Part shown: in pieces, positions 25,055 through 35,499 of the stretch
Numbering within the stretch: position 1 is the first letter of the stretch
Layout of the letters: every line of letters begins with the position of its first letter
Assembly (NCBI RefSeq): GCF_025847205.1
Contig: NZ_JAOYTH010000001.1
Span: forward strand, 496,001-560,000
Direction of reading: 5' to 3'
DNA: 64,000 bases
DNA from: Pararhizobium sp. YC-54
Lineage (GTDB): Bacteria; Pseudomonadota; Alphaproteobacteria; Rhizobiales; Rhizobiaceae
The notes under the pieces: model-generated
What the model saw: the letters and a program-made list of their open reading frames with translations, nothing else
What the model was told of the DNA's origin: nothing
Databases searched by the model: none
Program-made: the position numbers and the translations under genes

Positions 25055-26908
25055 GTGGCAGAAGACAGGAAGGCCGAGGGCCAGACCGGCGCCAGCACGG
25101 ATGGTTTTCCCGGTTTCGACCCGAAATCCGTCGAGCCCTATATCGTCAAGGACCCGGAAGCCTTTACGATCAATCTCGCCCGCACAGTCGAGCAGCTCGG
25201 CAAGGCGGCATCGGCATGGCTTGCGCCCCGCGAAAGCGGCGAGAAGACCGACATGCTGGCCGACCCGATGGTCGACATGGTCAAGACCCTCTCCAAGGTC
25301 TCCGAATACTGGCTGTCCGATCCGAAACGGACACTTGAGGCGCAAACCCACCTGATGGGAAGCTTCTTCTCCATGTGGACGCGCACGATCCAGAAGATGG
25401 GCGGCGAGACGGTCAGCGATCCCGACGAGGTGCCGCGCAACGACAAACGGTTTTCCGACGCAGACTGGGTCGCCAATCCGTTCTTCGATTTCCTGCGGCA
25501 GGCCTATTTCATCACGTCCAACTGGGCGGACCGGATGGTGCGCGACGCCGAAGGTCTCGACGACCACACCAAACACAAGGCTGCCTTTTACGTCCGGCAG
25601 ATTTCCAGCGCGCTGTCGCCCGCCAATTTCGTCACCACCAACCCGCAGCTCTATCGCGAAACGGTCGCCTCCAGCGGCGCCAACCTCGTCAAAGGCATGC
25701 AGATGCTGGCCGAGGATATCGTTGCCGGCAAGGGCGATCTGAAACTGCGCCAGACGGATGTCAGCAAGTTTGCGGTCGGTGAGAACATCGCGATCACGCC
25801 CGGCAAGGTGATTGCCCAGAGCGATGTCTGCCAGGTTCTGCAATATGATGCCTCCACCGAGACGGTGCTGAAGCGGCCGCTTTTGATCTGCCCGCCCTGG
25901 ATCAACAAGTTCTATGTGCTGGACCTCAACCCGCAAAAGTCCTTCATCAAATGGGCGGTGGATCAGGGCCACACCGTCTTCGTCATCTCCTGGGTCAATC
26001 CCGACGAGCGTCATGCCAAAAAGGATTGGGAATCCTATGCCCGCGAAGGCATCGGTTTTGCACTCGACACCATCCGCCAGGCGACGGACGAAGACGAGGT
26101 GAATGCGATCGGCTATTGTGTCGGCGGCACCTTGCTCGCCGCTGCCCTTGCCCTGCAAGCGCAGGAAGGTGACACGCGCATTCGTTCTGCCACCCTGTTC
26201 ACCACGCAGGTCGATTTCACCCATGCCGGCGACCTCAAGGTCTTTGCCGATGAGGAACAGATCGCCCAGATGGAAGCGCGGATGAAGGAAACCGGTTACC
26301 TCGACGGCTCGAAGATGGCGATGGCTTTCAACATGCTGCGCGCCTCCGATCTCATCTGGCCCTATTTCGTCAACAACTACCTGAAGGGTCAGGAACCGTC
26401 GGCCTTCGACCTGCTCTACTGGAATTCCGATTCGACCCGGATGCCTGCGGCCAACCATTCCTTCTACCTGCGCAACTGCTATCTCAAGAACAACTTGACC
26501 AAGGGCGAAATGGTGCTGGCCGGCAAGAAGATCTCGCTCAGCGACGTCAAGATCCCGATCTACAATCTCTCCACCAAGGAAGATCATATCGCGCCGGCAA
26601 AATCCGTCTTCGTCGGCAGTCAGTTCTTCGGCGGCGATGTCACCTATGTCATGTCCGGTTCCGGCCATATTGCCGGCGTCGTCAATCCGCCGGACAAGAG
26701 CAAATACCAGTTCTGGACCGGCGGTCCCGCCACGGGCGATTTCGAGGACTGGGTGAAGACGGCAAAAGAGACGTCAGGCTCCTGGTGGCCGCACTGGCAG
26801 GCCTGGATCGAGACGCTCGACGCAGAGCGGGTACCGGCGCGAAAGACCGGCGGAAACCTCAACTCTCTCGAAGAGGCGCCGGGCTCCTATGTCCGCGCCC
26901 GCGCCTGA
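25055..26908 (+). CDS. phaC: Class I poly(3-hydroxyalkanoate) synthase
   Basis: A 617-residue enzyme that polymerises 3-hydroxyacyl-CoA to PHB at the surface of storage granules. The lipase-like box is GYCVGG with the nucleophile Cys355. The catalytic Asp is in STKEDHIAP and the His in SGSGHIAGVVNPP. The N-terminal PhaC domain and the alpha/beta-hydrolase C-terminal domain are complete, and length is normal for class I. The GTG at 25055 is preferred, since GGAGG lies eight bases before it; the frame extends upstream without homology. No phasin or phaAB genes are beside it, as usual in rhizobia. Confidence 0.95.
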   Translation: MAEDRKAEGQTGASTDGFPGFDPKSVEPYIVKDPEAFTINLARTVEQLGKAASAWLAPRESGEKTDMLADPMVDMVKTLSKVSEYWLSDPKRTLEAQTHLMGSFFSMWTRTIQKMGGETVSDPDEVPRNDKRFSDADWVANPFFDFLRQAYFITSNWADRMVRDAEGLDDHTKHKAAFYVRQISSALSPANFVTTNPQLYRETVASSGANLVKGMQMLAEDIVAGKGDLKLRQTDVSKFAVGENIAITPGKVIAQSDVCQVLQYDASTETVLKRPLLICPPWINKFYVLDLNPQKSFIKWAVDQGHTVFVISWVNPDERHAKKDWESYAREGIGFALDTIRQATDEDEVNAIGYCVGGTLLAAALALQAQEGDTRIRSATLFTTQVDFTHAGDLKVFADEEQIAQMEARMKETGYLDGSKMAMAFNMLRASDLIWPYFVNNYLKGQEPSAFDLLYWNSDSTRMPAANHSFYLRNCYLKNNLTKGEMVLAGKKISLSDVKIPIYNLSTKEDHIAPAKSVFVGSQFFGGDVTYVMSGSGHIAGVVNPPDKSKYQFWTGGPATGDFEDWVKTAKETSGSWWPHWQAWIETLDAERVPARKTGGNLNSLEEAPGSYVRARA

Positions 26909-26926
26909 TCAAACGACGGACACCTC

Positions 26927-27646
26927 ATGCATTTCGACAGGCCACTGGTGCCCGCCGTCCTGATACAACGATATAAACGCTTCCTCTTCGATGCCGTGCT
27001 TGAGGATGGGCGCGCGGTCACCGGTTCCTGCCCCAACACCGGATCGATGCGCGGGCTGACGACGCCAGGCTCGCGCATCTGGCTTTCCCAGCATGACAGT
27101 CCAACGCGCAAGTATCAGCATATGTTCGAAATGATCGAAGTCGGCGGAACCGTCGTCGGTATCAATACCGGCCTGCCCAACCGGCTGGCGGAGGAAGCCA
27201 TCAGGGCCGGACAGATCGGCGACCTTCATTTCTATTCGACCCTGCAGCGCGAACAGAAATACGGCCGCAATTCCCGCATAGATTTGCTGCTCAGCGACCC
27301 GGAGCGCGGCCGCGCCTATGTCGAGGTCAAGAACGTTCATTTCAGCCGCACGCCCGGCCTTGCCGAATTTCCCGATAGCCCGACCGCGCGCGGAGCCAAA
27401 CATCTGGAGGAACTCGGCGACATGGTCGAGGCAGGCCATCGCGGCATCATGATCTACCTGATCCAGCGGGACGACTGCGCCATGTTCAGGATATGCAACG
27501 ACCTCGACCCGCTTTATGCGAAGGCATTTCGCCGGGCCCTGCGGCGCGGGGTTGAGGCCTTCGCCGTCAAATGCCGGGTCTCGCCGCAGCAAATTGCGCC
27601 CGATGGTCTGATCCCGATGGACGAACCCGCCTGTGCTGATCTATGA
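26927..27646 (+). CDS. sfsA: Sugar fermentation stimulation protein homologue SfsA
   Basis: A 239-residue protein of the SfsA family, whose members are DNA-binding or nuclease-like and named for an effect on maltose use in E. coli; the precise role is unsettled. Family marks are [18 protein letters not shown] near the start, CPNTGSM, the PD-(D/E)XK-like [12 protein letters not shown], and [16 protein letters not shown]. Length is normal. It begins 18 bases after phaC and is followed 30 bases later by map, so the four genes phaC-sfsA-map-radC may form an operon. The sfsA-map pairing is common in alphaproteobacteria. Confidence 0.93.
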   Translation: MHFDRPLVPAVLIQRYKRFLFDAVLEDGRAVTGSCPNTGSMRGLTTPGSRIWLSQHDSPTRKYQHMFEMIEVGGTVVGINTGLPNRLAEEAIRAGQIGDLHFYSTLQREQKYGRNSRIDLLLSDPERGRAYVEVKNVHFSRTPGLAEFPDSPTARGAKHLEELGDMVEAGHRGIMIYLIQRDDCAMFRICNDLDPLYAKAFRRALRRGVEAFAVKCRVSPQQIAPDGLIPMDEPACADL

Positions 27647-27676
27647 CACTCGTGAAAGACAACTGAAAGTATTGCA

Positions 27677-28504
27677 ATGGTCACTTATATCGAGGCTGCG
27701 TCCGCGCCCTACAAGAATACCGGCGTCATCCGCCTCTATACGCCCGAGGATTTTGCCGGGATCAAGCGCGCCTGCCAGCTCACCGCGCGCTGCCTCGATG
27801 AACTGGCAGGCCGCGTCAAACCGGGCGTGACGACCGACGAAATCGATCGCTTCGTGTTCGATTTCGGCATGGACCACGGCGCCCTGCCCGCAACCTTGAA
27901 CTACCGCGGCTATACCAAGTCGTCCTGCACGTCGATCAATCACGTCGTCTGCCACGGCATTCCAAACGAGAAGCCGCTGCGTGAAGGCGATATCGTCAAT
28001 ATCGACGTCACCTACATTCTTGATGGCTGGCACGGCGATTCCAGCCGGATGTATCCGGTCGGCGAAATCAAGCGCGCGGCAGAGCGCCTGCTCGAAGTTA
28101 CCCATGAATGCCTGATGCGCGGCATTGCCGCCGTCAAGCCCGGTGCCCGCACCGGCGCCATCGGCGAAGCCATCCAGACCTTTGCCGAGGCCGAACGCTG
28201 TTCGGTGGTGCGCGATTTCTGCGGCCATGGCGTCGGCCGCCTGTTTCATGACGCGCCGAACATCCTGCACTACGGCCGGGCGAACGAAGGTCCGGAAATG
28301 CGCGAGGGCATGATTTTCACCATCGAGCCGATGATCAATCTCGGTCGGCCGCATGTGAAGGTGCTGGCAGATGGCTGGACGGCCGTCACCCGCGACCGGT
28401 CGCTGTCGGCGCAATACGAACACGCGGTCGGCGTTACTGCCGATGGCTGCGAGATTTTCACCCTGTCGCCGGGCGGCCTCGACCGTCCGGGCCTGCCGGC
28501 GTAA
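27677..28504 (+). CDS. map: Methionine aminopeptidase, type I
   Basis: A 275-residue enzyme that removes the initiator methionine from new proteins. The five metal ligands can be traced: two Asp in [16 protein letters not shown], His in [14 protein letters not shown], Glu in [10 protein letters not shown] and Glu in QYEHAVGVT. The substrate-contacting His lies in [10 protein letters not shown]. There is no N-terminal SH3-binding extension, as in type Ia. It is preceded by sfsA and followed eight bases later by radC. Confidence 0.95.
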   Translation: MVTYIEAASAPYKNTGVIRLYTPEDFAGIKRACQLTARCLDELAGRVKPGVTTDEIDRFVFDFGMDHGALPATLNYRGYTKSSCTSINHVVCHGIPNEKPLREGDIVNIDVTYILDGWHGDSSRMYPVGEIKRAAERLLEVTHECLMRGIAAVKPGARTGAIGEAIQTFAEAERCSVVRDFCGHGVGRLFHDAPNILHYGRANEGPEMREGMIFTIEPMINLGRPHVKVLADGWTAVTRDRSLSAQYEHAVGVTADGCEIFTLSPGGLDRPGLPA

Positions 28505-28512
28505 GGTTCGTG

Positions 28513-29304
28513 ATGACCAAGCCCCCTTTCTCTTCCGACGGCGACAGTTCGCAACCGGCTGACGAAAGGGGCTTTTTCGCCGAACAGCAGCCGAAACGCT
28601 CCAGCCTTGGCGTCACGGGGGCTCAAGAGGACGATGCGCATTATCATGGCCATCGCGACCGGTTGCGAACACGCTACAAGGATCACGGCGACACAGCGCT
28701 GGCCGACTATGAAATCCTGGAACTCCTGCTGTTCCGTCTCATTCCGCGGCGCGATACCAAACCGATTGCCAAGGCCCTGCTCGAGCGTTTTGGCACGCTT
28801 GCCGGCGTCTTCGGCGCGTCCCCGGCATTGCTGCAGGAGGTGAAGGGTATCGGTGAGGCTGTAGCCTTCGACCTGAAGCTCATTTCGACGGTGGCCCACC
28901 GCACGCTGAAGAGCGAACTGAAGGGCAAGCAGGTGCTTGCCTCCTGGTCGTCGGTGATCGACTATTGCCATGCTGCCATGGCGCATGAAACCCGCGAGCA
29001 GTTCCGCATTCTGTTCCTCGACAAGCGCAATGCCCTGATTGCCGACGAAGTGCAGCAGACCGGCACCGTCGATCACACGCCGGTCTACCCGCGCGAAGTG
29101 GTCAAACGCGCGCTTGAACTCTCGGCAACGGCGCTGATTCTCGTCCACAACCATCCCTCCGGTGACCCGACACCCTCCCGGGCCGATATAGAGATGACCA
29201 AGATGATCGTCGACACGGCAAAGCCGCTCGGAATCACGGTTCACGATCACATCATCATCGGCAAGGACGGTCATGCCAGCCTCAAGGGGCTGCGCCTCAT
29301 CTGA
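28513..29304 (+). CDS. radC: RadC family JAB-domain protein
   Basis: A 263-residue protein of the RadC/MPN family. A helix-hairpin-helix-like part ([15 protein letters not shown]) precedes the JAB metalloprotease-like domain, whose metal site is [14 protein letters not shown]. In spite of the name, a role in DNA repair is unproven. The first about 40 residues are hydrophilic and not conserved. The start may be ATG 28513 or the GTG three bases earlier; AAGG lies at 28503-28506. It is the last gene of the plus-strand run phaC-sfsA-map-radC. Confidence 0.9.
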   Translation: MTKPPFSSDGDSSQPADERGFFAEQQPKRSSLGVTGAQEDDAHYHGHRDRLRTRYKDHGDTALADYEILELLLFRLIPRRDTKPIAKALLERFGTLAGVFGASPALLQEVKGIGEAVAFDLKLISTVAHRTLKSELKGKQVLASWSSVIDYCHAAMAHETREQFRILFLDKRNALIADEVQQTGTVDHTPVYPREVVKRALELSATALILVHNHPSGDPTPSRADIEMTKMIVDTAKPLGITVHDHIIIGKDGHASLKGLRLI

Positions 29305-29311
29305 TCACCTG

Positions 29312-29335
29312 CAGCGCTTTAATTTGCTGCATAGA
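29312..29335. repeat. Possible fragment of a RIME1-like repeat
   Basis: TGCAGCGCTTTAATTTGCTGCAT resembles the centre of the mosaic repeat at 48837-48941 (tail of the first palindrome and start of the second). It is only a short remnant between convergent genes, so the link is weak. Confidence 0.3.
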
Positions 29336-29336
29336 T

Positions 29337-30401
29337 TCACAGCCATTTTGCCCGCCGGAACATGCGGTAGAGCATGCTGCAGACGAAAAGGATGAGCCCC
29401 AGGATAACGAAATAGCCATACTTGAATTTCAGTTCGGGCATTTCGTCGAAATTCATCCCGTAGATGCCGGCGATCGCCGTCGGCACCGCCAGGATCGCCG
29501 CCCAGGAGGCGAGCTTGCGGGAGATTTCGGTCTGCTCGGATTGGCCGATCATCAGGCTTGCCTCGAAGGTAAAGGCGAGAACCTCGCGCAAGGTGTCGAT
29601 GTCCTCCTGGACCCGGCGCACATGGTCCGTGACGTCACGAAACAGCGCATGCAGCGTCGCGTCCATGCCCGGTAGATCAAGGTGCTCGTGCCGCCGGCAG
29701 ACATCGACCAAAGGCACGACGGCGTTGCGCAGGCGAAGCAGGCTGCGGCGCAGGAAATAAAGCCGTTCGATGTCCTTCTTGTCCAGCCGTTCACGCAGCA
29801 GCCTCTCCTCCAGTTCCTCGACCTCCGCATGAATGCCCTCGACGACGGGCATGTAGTTGTCGACGATGAAATCGAGGATGGAATAGAGAATATAGTTTTC
29901 GCCGTGCGCCAAGGCCGCTGGCGAAGCCTCGCAGCGTTGTCTCACCAGATTGTAGGACGTCGATGGTCCATGGCGTACCGAAACGACATAACCGCGGCCG
30001 ACAAACAGATGGGTTTCACCGAAAACGATCTCCTCGCCCATCATATGTGCCGTGCGTGCCACGACGAAGATGGCGTCACCGTAGATTTCCAGCTTGGGGC
30101 GCTGATGGGCGTGACCGGCATCTTCGATAGCCAGTTCATGCAGACCGAATTCCGCCTGGACTTCGCGCAACAGCCCCTCATCCGGCTCATGCAGGCCGAT
30201 CCAGACCACCGCCTTGTCACGGCCCTTCCATTTATGCGCGTCTTTGATTTCGATATCGAGGATGCGCTGGCCATGCTCGTAGACTGCGGCAGCCACAACG
30301 CCCGGGCGGTTGCCGGGCTTTGCAGGCGGCTCGGGCTGGTCGCTGTCCATGGGTGGAGCGGTCTTGTTTTTATGTCTGTCGCCGGTTTCCTGCAAAGTCA
30401 T
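29337..30401 (-). CDS. corA: CorA-type magnesium/divalent cation transporter
   Basis: A 354-residue membrane protein. The large N-terminal part is cytoplasmic and mixed alpha/beta, followed by a long stalk helix rich in charged residues. Two membrane segments lie at the C terminus; the first ends in the selectivity motif YGMNF, and the protein ends in a basic RMFRRAKWL. CorA forms a pentamer that lets Mg2+ in. The ATG at 30401 has GGGAGAGG just before it. It is convergent with radC. The 275 bases upstream to sthA hold divergent promoters but no gene. Confidence 0.92.
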   Translation of the reverse strand: MTLQETGDRHKNKTAPPMDSDQPEPPAKPGNRPGVVAAAVYEHGQRILDIEIKDAHKWKGRDKAVVWIGLHEPDEGLLREVQAEFGLHELAIEDAGHAHQRPKLEIYGDAIFVVARTAHMMGEEIVFGETHLFVGRGYVVSVRHGPSTSYNLVRQRCEASPAALAHGENYILYSILDFIVDNYMPVVEGIHAEVEELEERLLRERLDKKDIERLYFLRRSLLRLRNAVVPLVDVCRRHEHLDLPGMDATLHALFRDVTDHVRRVQEDIDTLREVLAFTFEASLMIGQSEQTEISRKLASWAAILAVPTAIAGIYGMNFDEMPELKFKYGYFVILGLILFVCSMLYRMFRRAKWL

Positions 30402-30676
30402 AGCACCTCTCCCATTGCAGAAACCGAGCACAGCCGGTTAGACATATGTCAACTGAACGTCAGTGCTGCGCGGTTCACAAACCGTTGCGAATATACCCTT
30501 TCTGCAAGCAGCAGACTACGCCTGGCCCACTATAATCGCTTCTCGCAAAATAAGCATCCGCAAGCCCCAGGCAGCCCATAAGGCTTTATTAAACTGTAAG
30601 ATTGACGATATAGACGGTCGCAGGCGACATTTACCGCAATGCACAACGATTCTCCCTCCATCATCGGAAACGTGTC

Positions 30677-32083
30677 ATGAACCAGTATGATCTCGTGGTT
30701 GTCGGCAGCGGCCCTGCAGGACGCAGGGCTGCCATTCAGGCCGCCAAACTGGGCAAGAAGGTTCTTGTGGTCGAACAGGGAAAACGGGTCGGCGGCGTCT
30801 CGGTTCATACCGGCACCATTCCCTCCAAAACGCTTCGCGAGACCGCGCTCAATCTCACCGGCTGGCGCGAACGCGGCTTTTACGGCCGCGCTTACCGCGT
30901 CAAGGAAGAAATCAGCGCCGAAGACCTTCGTCGCCGCCTGCTGATTACCCTCGACCACGAGGTCGAGGTGCTGGAACATCAGTTCGCCCGCAACCGCGTC
31001 CAGCATATTCGCGGCAAGGCGAGCTTTGTCGATCCGCAGACCATGCAGGTCGTCAAGGAAGACGGCGAAATCATCGAGGTTTCCGCCACCAGCATTCTGC
31101 TCGCCGTCGGCACGAAACCCTTTCGCCCGGACTATATTCCCTTCGACGGCAAGACGGTGCTCGACAGCGACGAACTGCTTGAAATCGAAGAGCTGCCCCG
31201 CTCGCTGGCCGTCATCGGTGCAGGGGTCATCGGCATCGAATATGCGACGATTTTCAGCGCTCTGGATACCCAGGTCACGCTGATCGACCCGAAAGCCACC
31301 ATGCTCGATTTCATCGACAGGGAAATCGTCGAGGACTTTACCTATCAGCTGCGTGACCGCAACATGAAGCTGCACCTCGGGCAGAAGGCCGACAAGGTGG
31401 AGCGGACGCCGGATGGCAAATGCGCGATAAAGCTCGACAGCGGACGCGTTATCATCTGCGAGATGGTGCTGTTTGCCGCGGGCCGCATGGGCGCGACGGA
31501 CGCCCTCAACCTGGCCGCAGCCGGTCTCGAAGCCGACAGCCGTGGCCGCCTCAGCGTCAACCCCGAGACCTTCCAGACGTCCGTTCCCAACATCTATGCG
31601 GCAGGCGATGTCGTCGGCTTTCCAAGCCTTGCCTCCACCTCGATGGAACAGGGCCGCATCGCGGCCCGTGTCGCCGTCGGTGCCATCGCCAAGGAGCCGC
31701 CGAAATTCTTCCCCTACGGCATCTATGCCGTACCGGAAATCTCGACCTGCGGCCTGACGGAGGAAGAGGTCAAGGAGCGCGGCATTCCCTATGAATGCGG
31801 TATTGCCCGTTTCAGGGAGACCTCGCGCGGCCATATCATGGGGCTTGATTCAGGACTTTTGAAGCTGATCTTCTCCTTGAAGACACGGCGCCTGCTTGGC
31901 GTCCACATCGTCGGCGAAGGTGCCACCGAGCTTGTCCATATCGGTCAGGCGGTGCTGAACCTGAAGGGCACCGTTGAATATTTCGTCGAGAACACGTTCA
32001 ACTACCCGACACTGGCCGAAGCCTACAAGATTGCCGGCCTTGATGCCGGCAACCGGATGGGCGAGATCGCTCCGAAGATCTGA
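30677..32083 (+). CDS. sthA: Soluble pyridine nucleotide transhydrogenase (SthA-type)
   Basis: A 468-residue FAD enzyme that exchanges hydride between NADPH and NAD+. FAD-binding GSGPAG is at 10-15, NAD(P)-binding GAGVIGIEYA and the second FAD box YAAGDVVGFPS are in order, and the dimerisation domain ends the protein. Where lipoamide dehydrogenases have a CxxxxC redox pair, this protein has SVHTGT (Ser42 and Thr47), so it has no disulfide chemistry; E. coli SthA keeps the first Cys, as I recall it. Its length matches SthA. It is a single gene ended by a terminator at 32221. Confidence 0.92.
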   Translation: MNQYDLVVVGSGPAGRRAAIQAAKLGKKVLVVEQGKRVGGVSVHTGTIPSKTLRETALNLTGWRERGFYGRAYRVKEEISAEDLRRRLLITLDHEVEVLEHQFARNRVQHIRGKASFVDPQTMQVVKEDGEIIEVSATSILLAVGTKPFRPDYIPFDGKTVLDSDELLEIEELPRSLAVIGAGVIGIEYATIFSALDTQVTLIDPKATMLDFIDREIVEDFTYQLRDRNMKLHLGQKADKVERTPDGKCAIKLDSGRVIICEMVLFAAGRMGATDALNLAAAGLEADSRGRLSVNPETFQTSVPNIYAAGDVVGFPSLASTSMEQGRIAARVAVGAIAKEPPKFFPYGIYAVPEISTCGLTEEEVKERGIPYECGIARFRETSRGHIMGLDSGLLKLIFSLKTRRLLGVHIVGEGATELVHIGQAVLNLKGTVEYFVENTFNYPTLAEAYKIAGLDAGNRMGEIAPKI

Positions 32084-32135
32084 GGGCGGCTTCGGATCGT
32101 ACCGGCCCACGCGTCGCCTTCTGCGGACGATTCCC

Positions 32136-32217
32136 AGACTGGCGGCGACAAAGACTGGCGGGGACAAATCTGGACTTCATCATCGTCTGCGTTGTCACGA
32201 ATAGGCGTTGTCACGAA
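32136..32217. repeat. Two short tandem duplications after sthA
   Basis: ACTGGCGGCGACAAAG is followed by a near copy ACTGGCGGGGACAAA (32136-32167), and GCGTTGTCACGAA occurs twice (32189-32201 and 32205-32217). Both look like slippage duplications in non-coding DNA. Confidence 0.55.
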
Positions 32218-32220
32218 CGG

Positions 32221-32257
32221 AAAAGGCCCGCCCCGACATTGTCGCGACGGGCCTTTT
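32221..32257. terminator. Bidirectional terminator between sthA and RND pump
   Basis: AAAAGGCCCG and CGGGCCTTTT form a strong stem with A- and T-runs on either side. It can serve the plus-strand sthA and the minus-strand RND transporter, which converge here. Confidence 0.85.
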
Positions 32258-32355
32258 CATGCGTGAGCGTGGCAGTGAGAGATCCGCTATCTGCTCTTGT
32301 CTTACACGGCGAAAAACCGCCGCACCGGCCAGCTTATTGTCTGAAGTTTCGCAGC

Positions 32356-35300
32356 TTACTCCGCTGGCTGGCTTTCCGTCTTCCGCCCGATCGTCTTTGC
32401 CTTTTCCCGCAGCCACTGGAAGTTCACATAGAGCATAGGGATCAGGAAGATTCCGACCAGCGCCGCCCCCAGCATGCCGCCGAAGACAGCGGTGCCGACG
32501 CCGCGGCGGCTGAGCATGCCGGCCCCTTGAGCGATGACCAACGGCACCAGGCCGGCGATAAAGGCAAAGCTGGTCATCATCACGGCCCGGAACCGTTCAC
32601 GCGCGCCTTCGACTGCCGCTTCGGAAATGCCCAGCCCATGCTTGCGGCGTTCCATCGCGAACTCGACGATGAGAATGCCGTTTTTCGCCGCCAGCGCGAT
32701 TAGCACCACAAGGCCGATCTGGGCATAGAGGTTGTTGTCAAGGCCAGCTATCTTCAGCCCCAGCATCGAGCCGGCGATACCGGCCGACACCGACAAAAGC
32801 ACCGCGATCGGGATCGTCCAGCTCTCGTAAAGCCCGACAAGGAACAGATAGGCGAAGAGCACGGCAAGCCCCAGGATCATCGCCGTCTTGCCACTCGCTT
32901 CGATTTCCTGCAGCGCCGTTCCGGTCCATTCATAACTGTAGCCGGCAGGCAGCGTCGCGGCGGACACCGCCTCCATGGCAGCAATCGCTTCGCCCGAACT
33001 GCGCCCCGCCGCCGGCCCGCCATTGATCGTCGCACTGACGTAGTTGTTGTAGCGAACGATCAGCTGTGGCCCAAGGATCAGGCGCGCTTCCGCAAACGCC
33101 CGGATCGGGACCATCTGGCCCTTGTTGTTGCGGACATTGATCCGGTAGATGTCGTCGATCTTTGATCGCTCCGACGCCTCGCCCTGCACCGTGACCTGCC
33201 AGGTCCGGCCAAACAGGTTGAAGTCGTTGGCATAGGCGCTGCCCAGCACCGATTGCAGCACATTGAAAACATCGGAGACCTCGATGCCAAGCGTCTGGAC
33301 TTTTTCGCGGTCGATATCGAGATAGAGCTGCGGTGTATTGGCCGCATAGGTGGTGAACACCCGGCTCAGCGCCGGATCCTGGTTGGCCGCAAACACCAGA
33401 CCACGCGCCGCCTGGGCAATATCACTGGCGCTACCGCCGGTGAGGTTGAGAAGCTGGTATTCGAAGCCGCTGCCTGTGCCCAAACCGATGATCGGCGGCA
33501 GGTTATAGACGATAATGTTGGCGTCCTTGACGGCCTGGAGTTCAGCACTGATCTTGGCGATCAGACTGTTGACGGACAATTCCACCGTCGTGCGGTCGGC
33601 AAACGGCTTCAGCGTGATCACCAGCAAGCCGGAATTCGACTTTACCTGGCCATCGAGCAGACTGTAGCCGACAACCGACATCACACCATCGACGCCGTCC
33701 GTGGCGCGGACCATCTCTTCGACCCGCTTGGCAACGGCGTTGGTGCGGTTCACCGAAGCGCCGTCCGGCAGGACGATTTCACCGAAGATGGCGCCCTGAT
33801 CCTCCGACGGCAGGAAGCCCGTCGGTGTCGATTTCATCAGCCAGCCGGTACCGGCAACCAGTCCAACGAGCAGGACCAGGCCGAGAACCGCAAAGCGGAC
33901 AAACCGCCGCACCAGCGAGGCATACCCATCGCGGGCATAGTCGATCCCCTTCAGCACATAGCGGATCGGGCCGCGCTTCGGACCGTGCTGCGCCTTCAGA
34001 AACACGGCGCAAAGGGCCGGCGACAGCGACAGCGCGTTGATGGCGGAAATCACCATGGACACGGACACCGCCACGGCAAACTGGCGGAAGAGCTCGCCGG
34101 AAATGCCCGGAATGAACGCCACCGGTATGAACACAGAAAGCAGGACCAGCGTGATGGCGATGATCGGCGCCGTGATCTCGCCCATGGCAAGCCGCGCGGC
34201 TTCGGCCGGCGTGATGCTCGGATCCTTCTCCAGCTGCGCCTCGACCGCCTCGACCACGACGATCGCGTCATCGACGACGATGCCGATGGCAAGGACAAGC
34301 GCCAGCAGGGAGACTGTATTGGCCGAAAAGCCGAACGCCATCATCACCGCGAACGTTCCGATCAGTGAAACCGGCACCGCGATCAGCGGAATGAGCGTTG
34401 CCCGCACGCTTCCAAGGAACAGGTAGACGACGATCACGACGAGGACGAAGGCCTCGATCAAGGTCTTGACGACCTCGTGGATACTTTCTTCGACGAATTT
34501 CGTCGTATCGTAGGTCACCTTGTAATCGACGCCATCCGGAAACGACGGTTTCAGCTTCTCGAGCAGCTGGTCGATGGCCGCCGCCGTGGCGATCGCGTTG
34601 CCGCCGGGCGACTGGTAGATACCGAGCACGGCCGCCGGCGTACCATCCTGCCGGCCGATCTGTTCGGCCGATTTCGACGTCAGCTCGACGCGCGCGACAT
34701 CGCGGATGCGGACAAACGAGCCGTCCGGTTGCGCCCGCAGCACGATGCTTCCGAACTCCTCGACGGTGCTCAGGCGCCCCTTCGTCTGAATGGTCAGCTG
34801 GAACTGCTGGTCCGGCAGCGCCGGTTGGGCGCCGATACGACCGATTGCCGCCTGAACGTTCTGCCGCTTCAGCGCATCGACAATATCGTTCGGCGTCATG
34901 CCGAAACTGGTCAACCGCTCCGGGGTCACCCAGACGCGCATGCTGTAGTCGGATGGGGTCAGAAGCGAGACGTCGCCGACGCCGGTGATCCGCTTCAGGC
35001 CGTCGATGATGTTGATCGTCGCATAATTCGAGAGGAAAAGCTGATCCTGCTTGCCGTCCTTCGAGATCAAGGAGATCACCTGCATCAGCGCTGACGATTT
35101 TTTCTTGACACTGATGCCTTGCGCCCGCGCTTCCGTCGGCAACTGTGCTTCAGCGAGATTGACGCGGTTCTGCACGTTGACGGCATTGATATCGGGATCG
35201 GTTCCGACGGAGAAGCTGACGGTCAGCGTATAGCTGCCGTCATTGCCGCTGGTCGACTTCATGTAGATCATGTTGTCGACGCCGACGACACGGGATTCGA

Positions 35301-35496
35301 TCGGCTGAGCGACGGATTGCTGAACGATTTCAGCACTCGCGCCGGGATAGCTGACTGTTACCGAGACCTGCGGCGGCACGATGTCCGGAAACTGCGCAAT
35401 CGGTATGACGCTCAGCGCGACAAGACCTGCAATGGTGATGACGAGCGATATGACGACCGCAAGCCGTGGCCGATCGATAAAAATCCCAGACAGCAT
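32356..35496 (-). CDS. RND multidrug efflux transporter, inner-membrane (AcrB/MexF-like)
   Basis: A 1046-residue proton-driven pump of the HAE1 family. It has twelve membrane segments and two large periplasmic loops. The proton-relay aspartates are in [16 protein letters not shown] (fourth segment). The N terminus [18 protein letters not shown] is the expected first helix with the FI-(D/E)RP motif, and the [11 protein letters not shown] region lies in the second loop. It is translated right after the adaptor gene (three bases between). No outer-membrane channel gene or TetR regulator is beside the pair, so it probably uses a TolC encoded elsewhere. Substrates cannot be told. Confidence 0.95.
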   Translation of the reverse strand: MLSGIFIDRPRLAVVISLVITIAGLVALSVIPIAQFPDIVPPQVSVTVSYPGASAEIVQQSVAQPIESRVVGVDNMIYMKSTSGNDGSYTLTVSFSVGTDPDINAVNVQNRVNLAEAQLPTEARAQGISVKKKSSALMQVISLISKDGKQDQLFLSNYATINIIDGLKRITGVGDVSLLTPSDYSMRVWVTPERLTSFGMTPNDIVDALKRQNVQAAIGRIGAQPALPDQQFQLTIQTKGRLSTVEEFGSIVLRAQPDGSFVRIRDVARVELTSKSAEQIGRQDGTPAAVLGIYQSPGGNAIATAAAIDQLLEKLKPSFPDGVDYKVTYDTTKFVEESIHEVVKTLIEAFVLVVIVVYLFLGSVRATLIPLIAVPVSLIGTFAVMMAFGFSANTVSLLALVLAIGIVVDDAIVVVEAVEAQLEKDPSITPAEAARLAMGEITAPIIAITLVLLSVFIPVAFIPGISGELFRQFAVAVSVSMVISAINALSLSPALCAVFLKAQHGPKRGPIRYVLKGIDYARDGYASLVRRFVRFAVLGLVLLVGLVAGTGWLMKSTPTGFLPSEDQGAIFGEIVLPDGASVNRTNAVAKRVEEMVRATDGVDGVMSVVGYSLLDGQVKSNSGLLVITLKPFADRTTVELSVNSLIAKISAELQAVKDANIIVYNLPPIIGLGTGSGFEYQLLNLTGGSASDIAQAARGLVFAANQDPALSRVFTTYAANTPQLYLDIDREKVQTLGIEVSDVFNVLQSVLGSAYANDFNLFGRTWQVTVQGEASERSKIDDIYRINVRNNKGQMVPIRAFAEARLILGPQLIVRYNNYVSATINGGPAAGRSSGEAIAAMEAVSAATLPAGYSYEWTGTALQEIEASGKTAMILGLAVLFAYLFLVGLYESWTIPIAVLLSVSAGIAGSMLGLKIAGLDNNLYAQIGLVVLIALAAKNGILIVEFAMERRKHGLGISEAAVEGARERFRAVMMTSFAFIAGLVPLVIAQGAGMLSRRGVGTAVFGGMLGAALVGIFLIPMLYVNFQWLREKAKTIGRKTESQPAE

Positions 35497-35499
35497 GGC

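Noticed and set aside
24902..26668. Minus-strand open frame of 588 codons opposite phaC
   Set aside because: An antisense shadow of a complete PHA synthase with all catalytic motifs on the plus strand.
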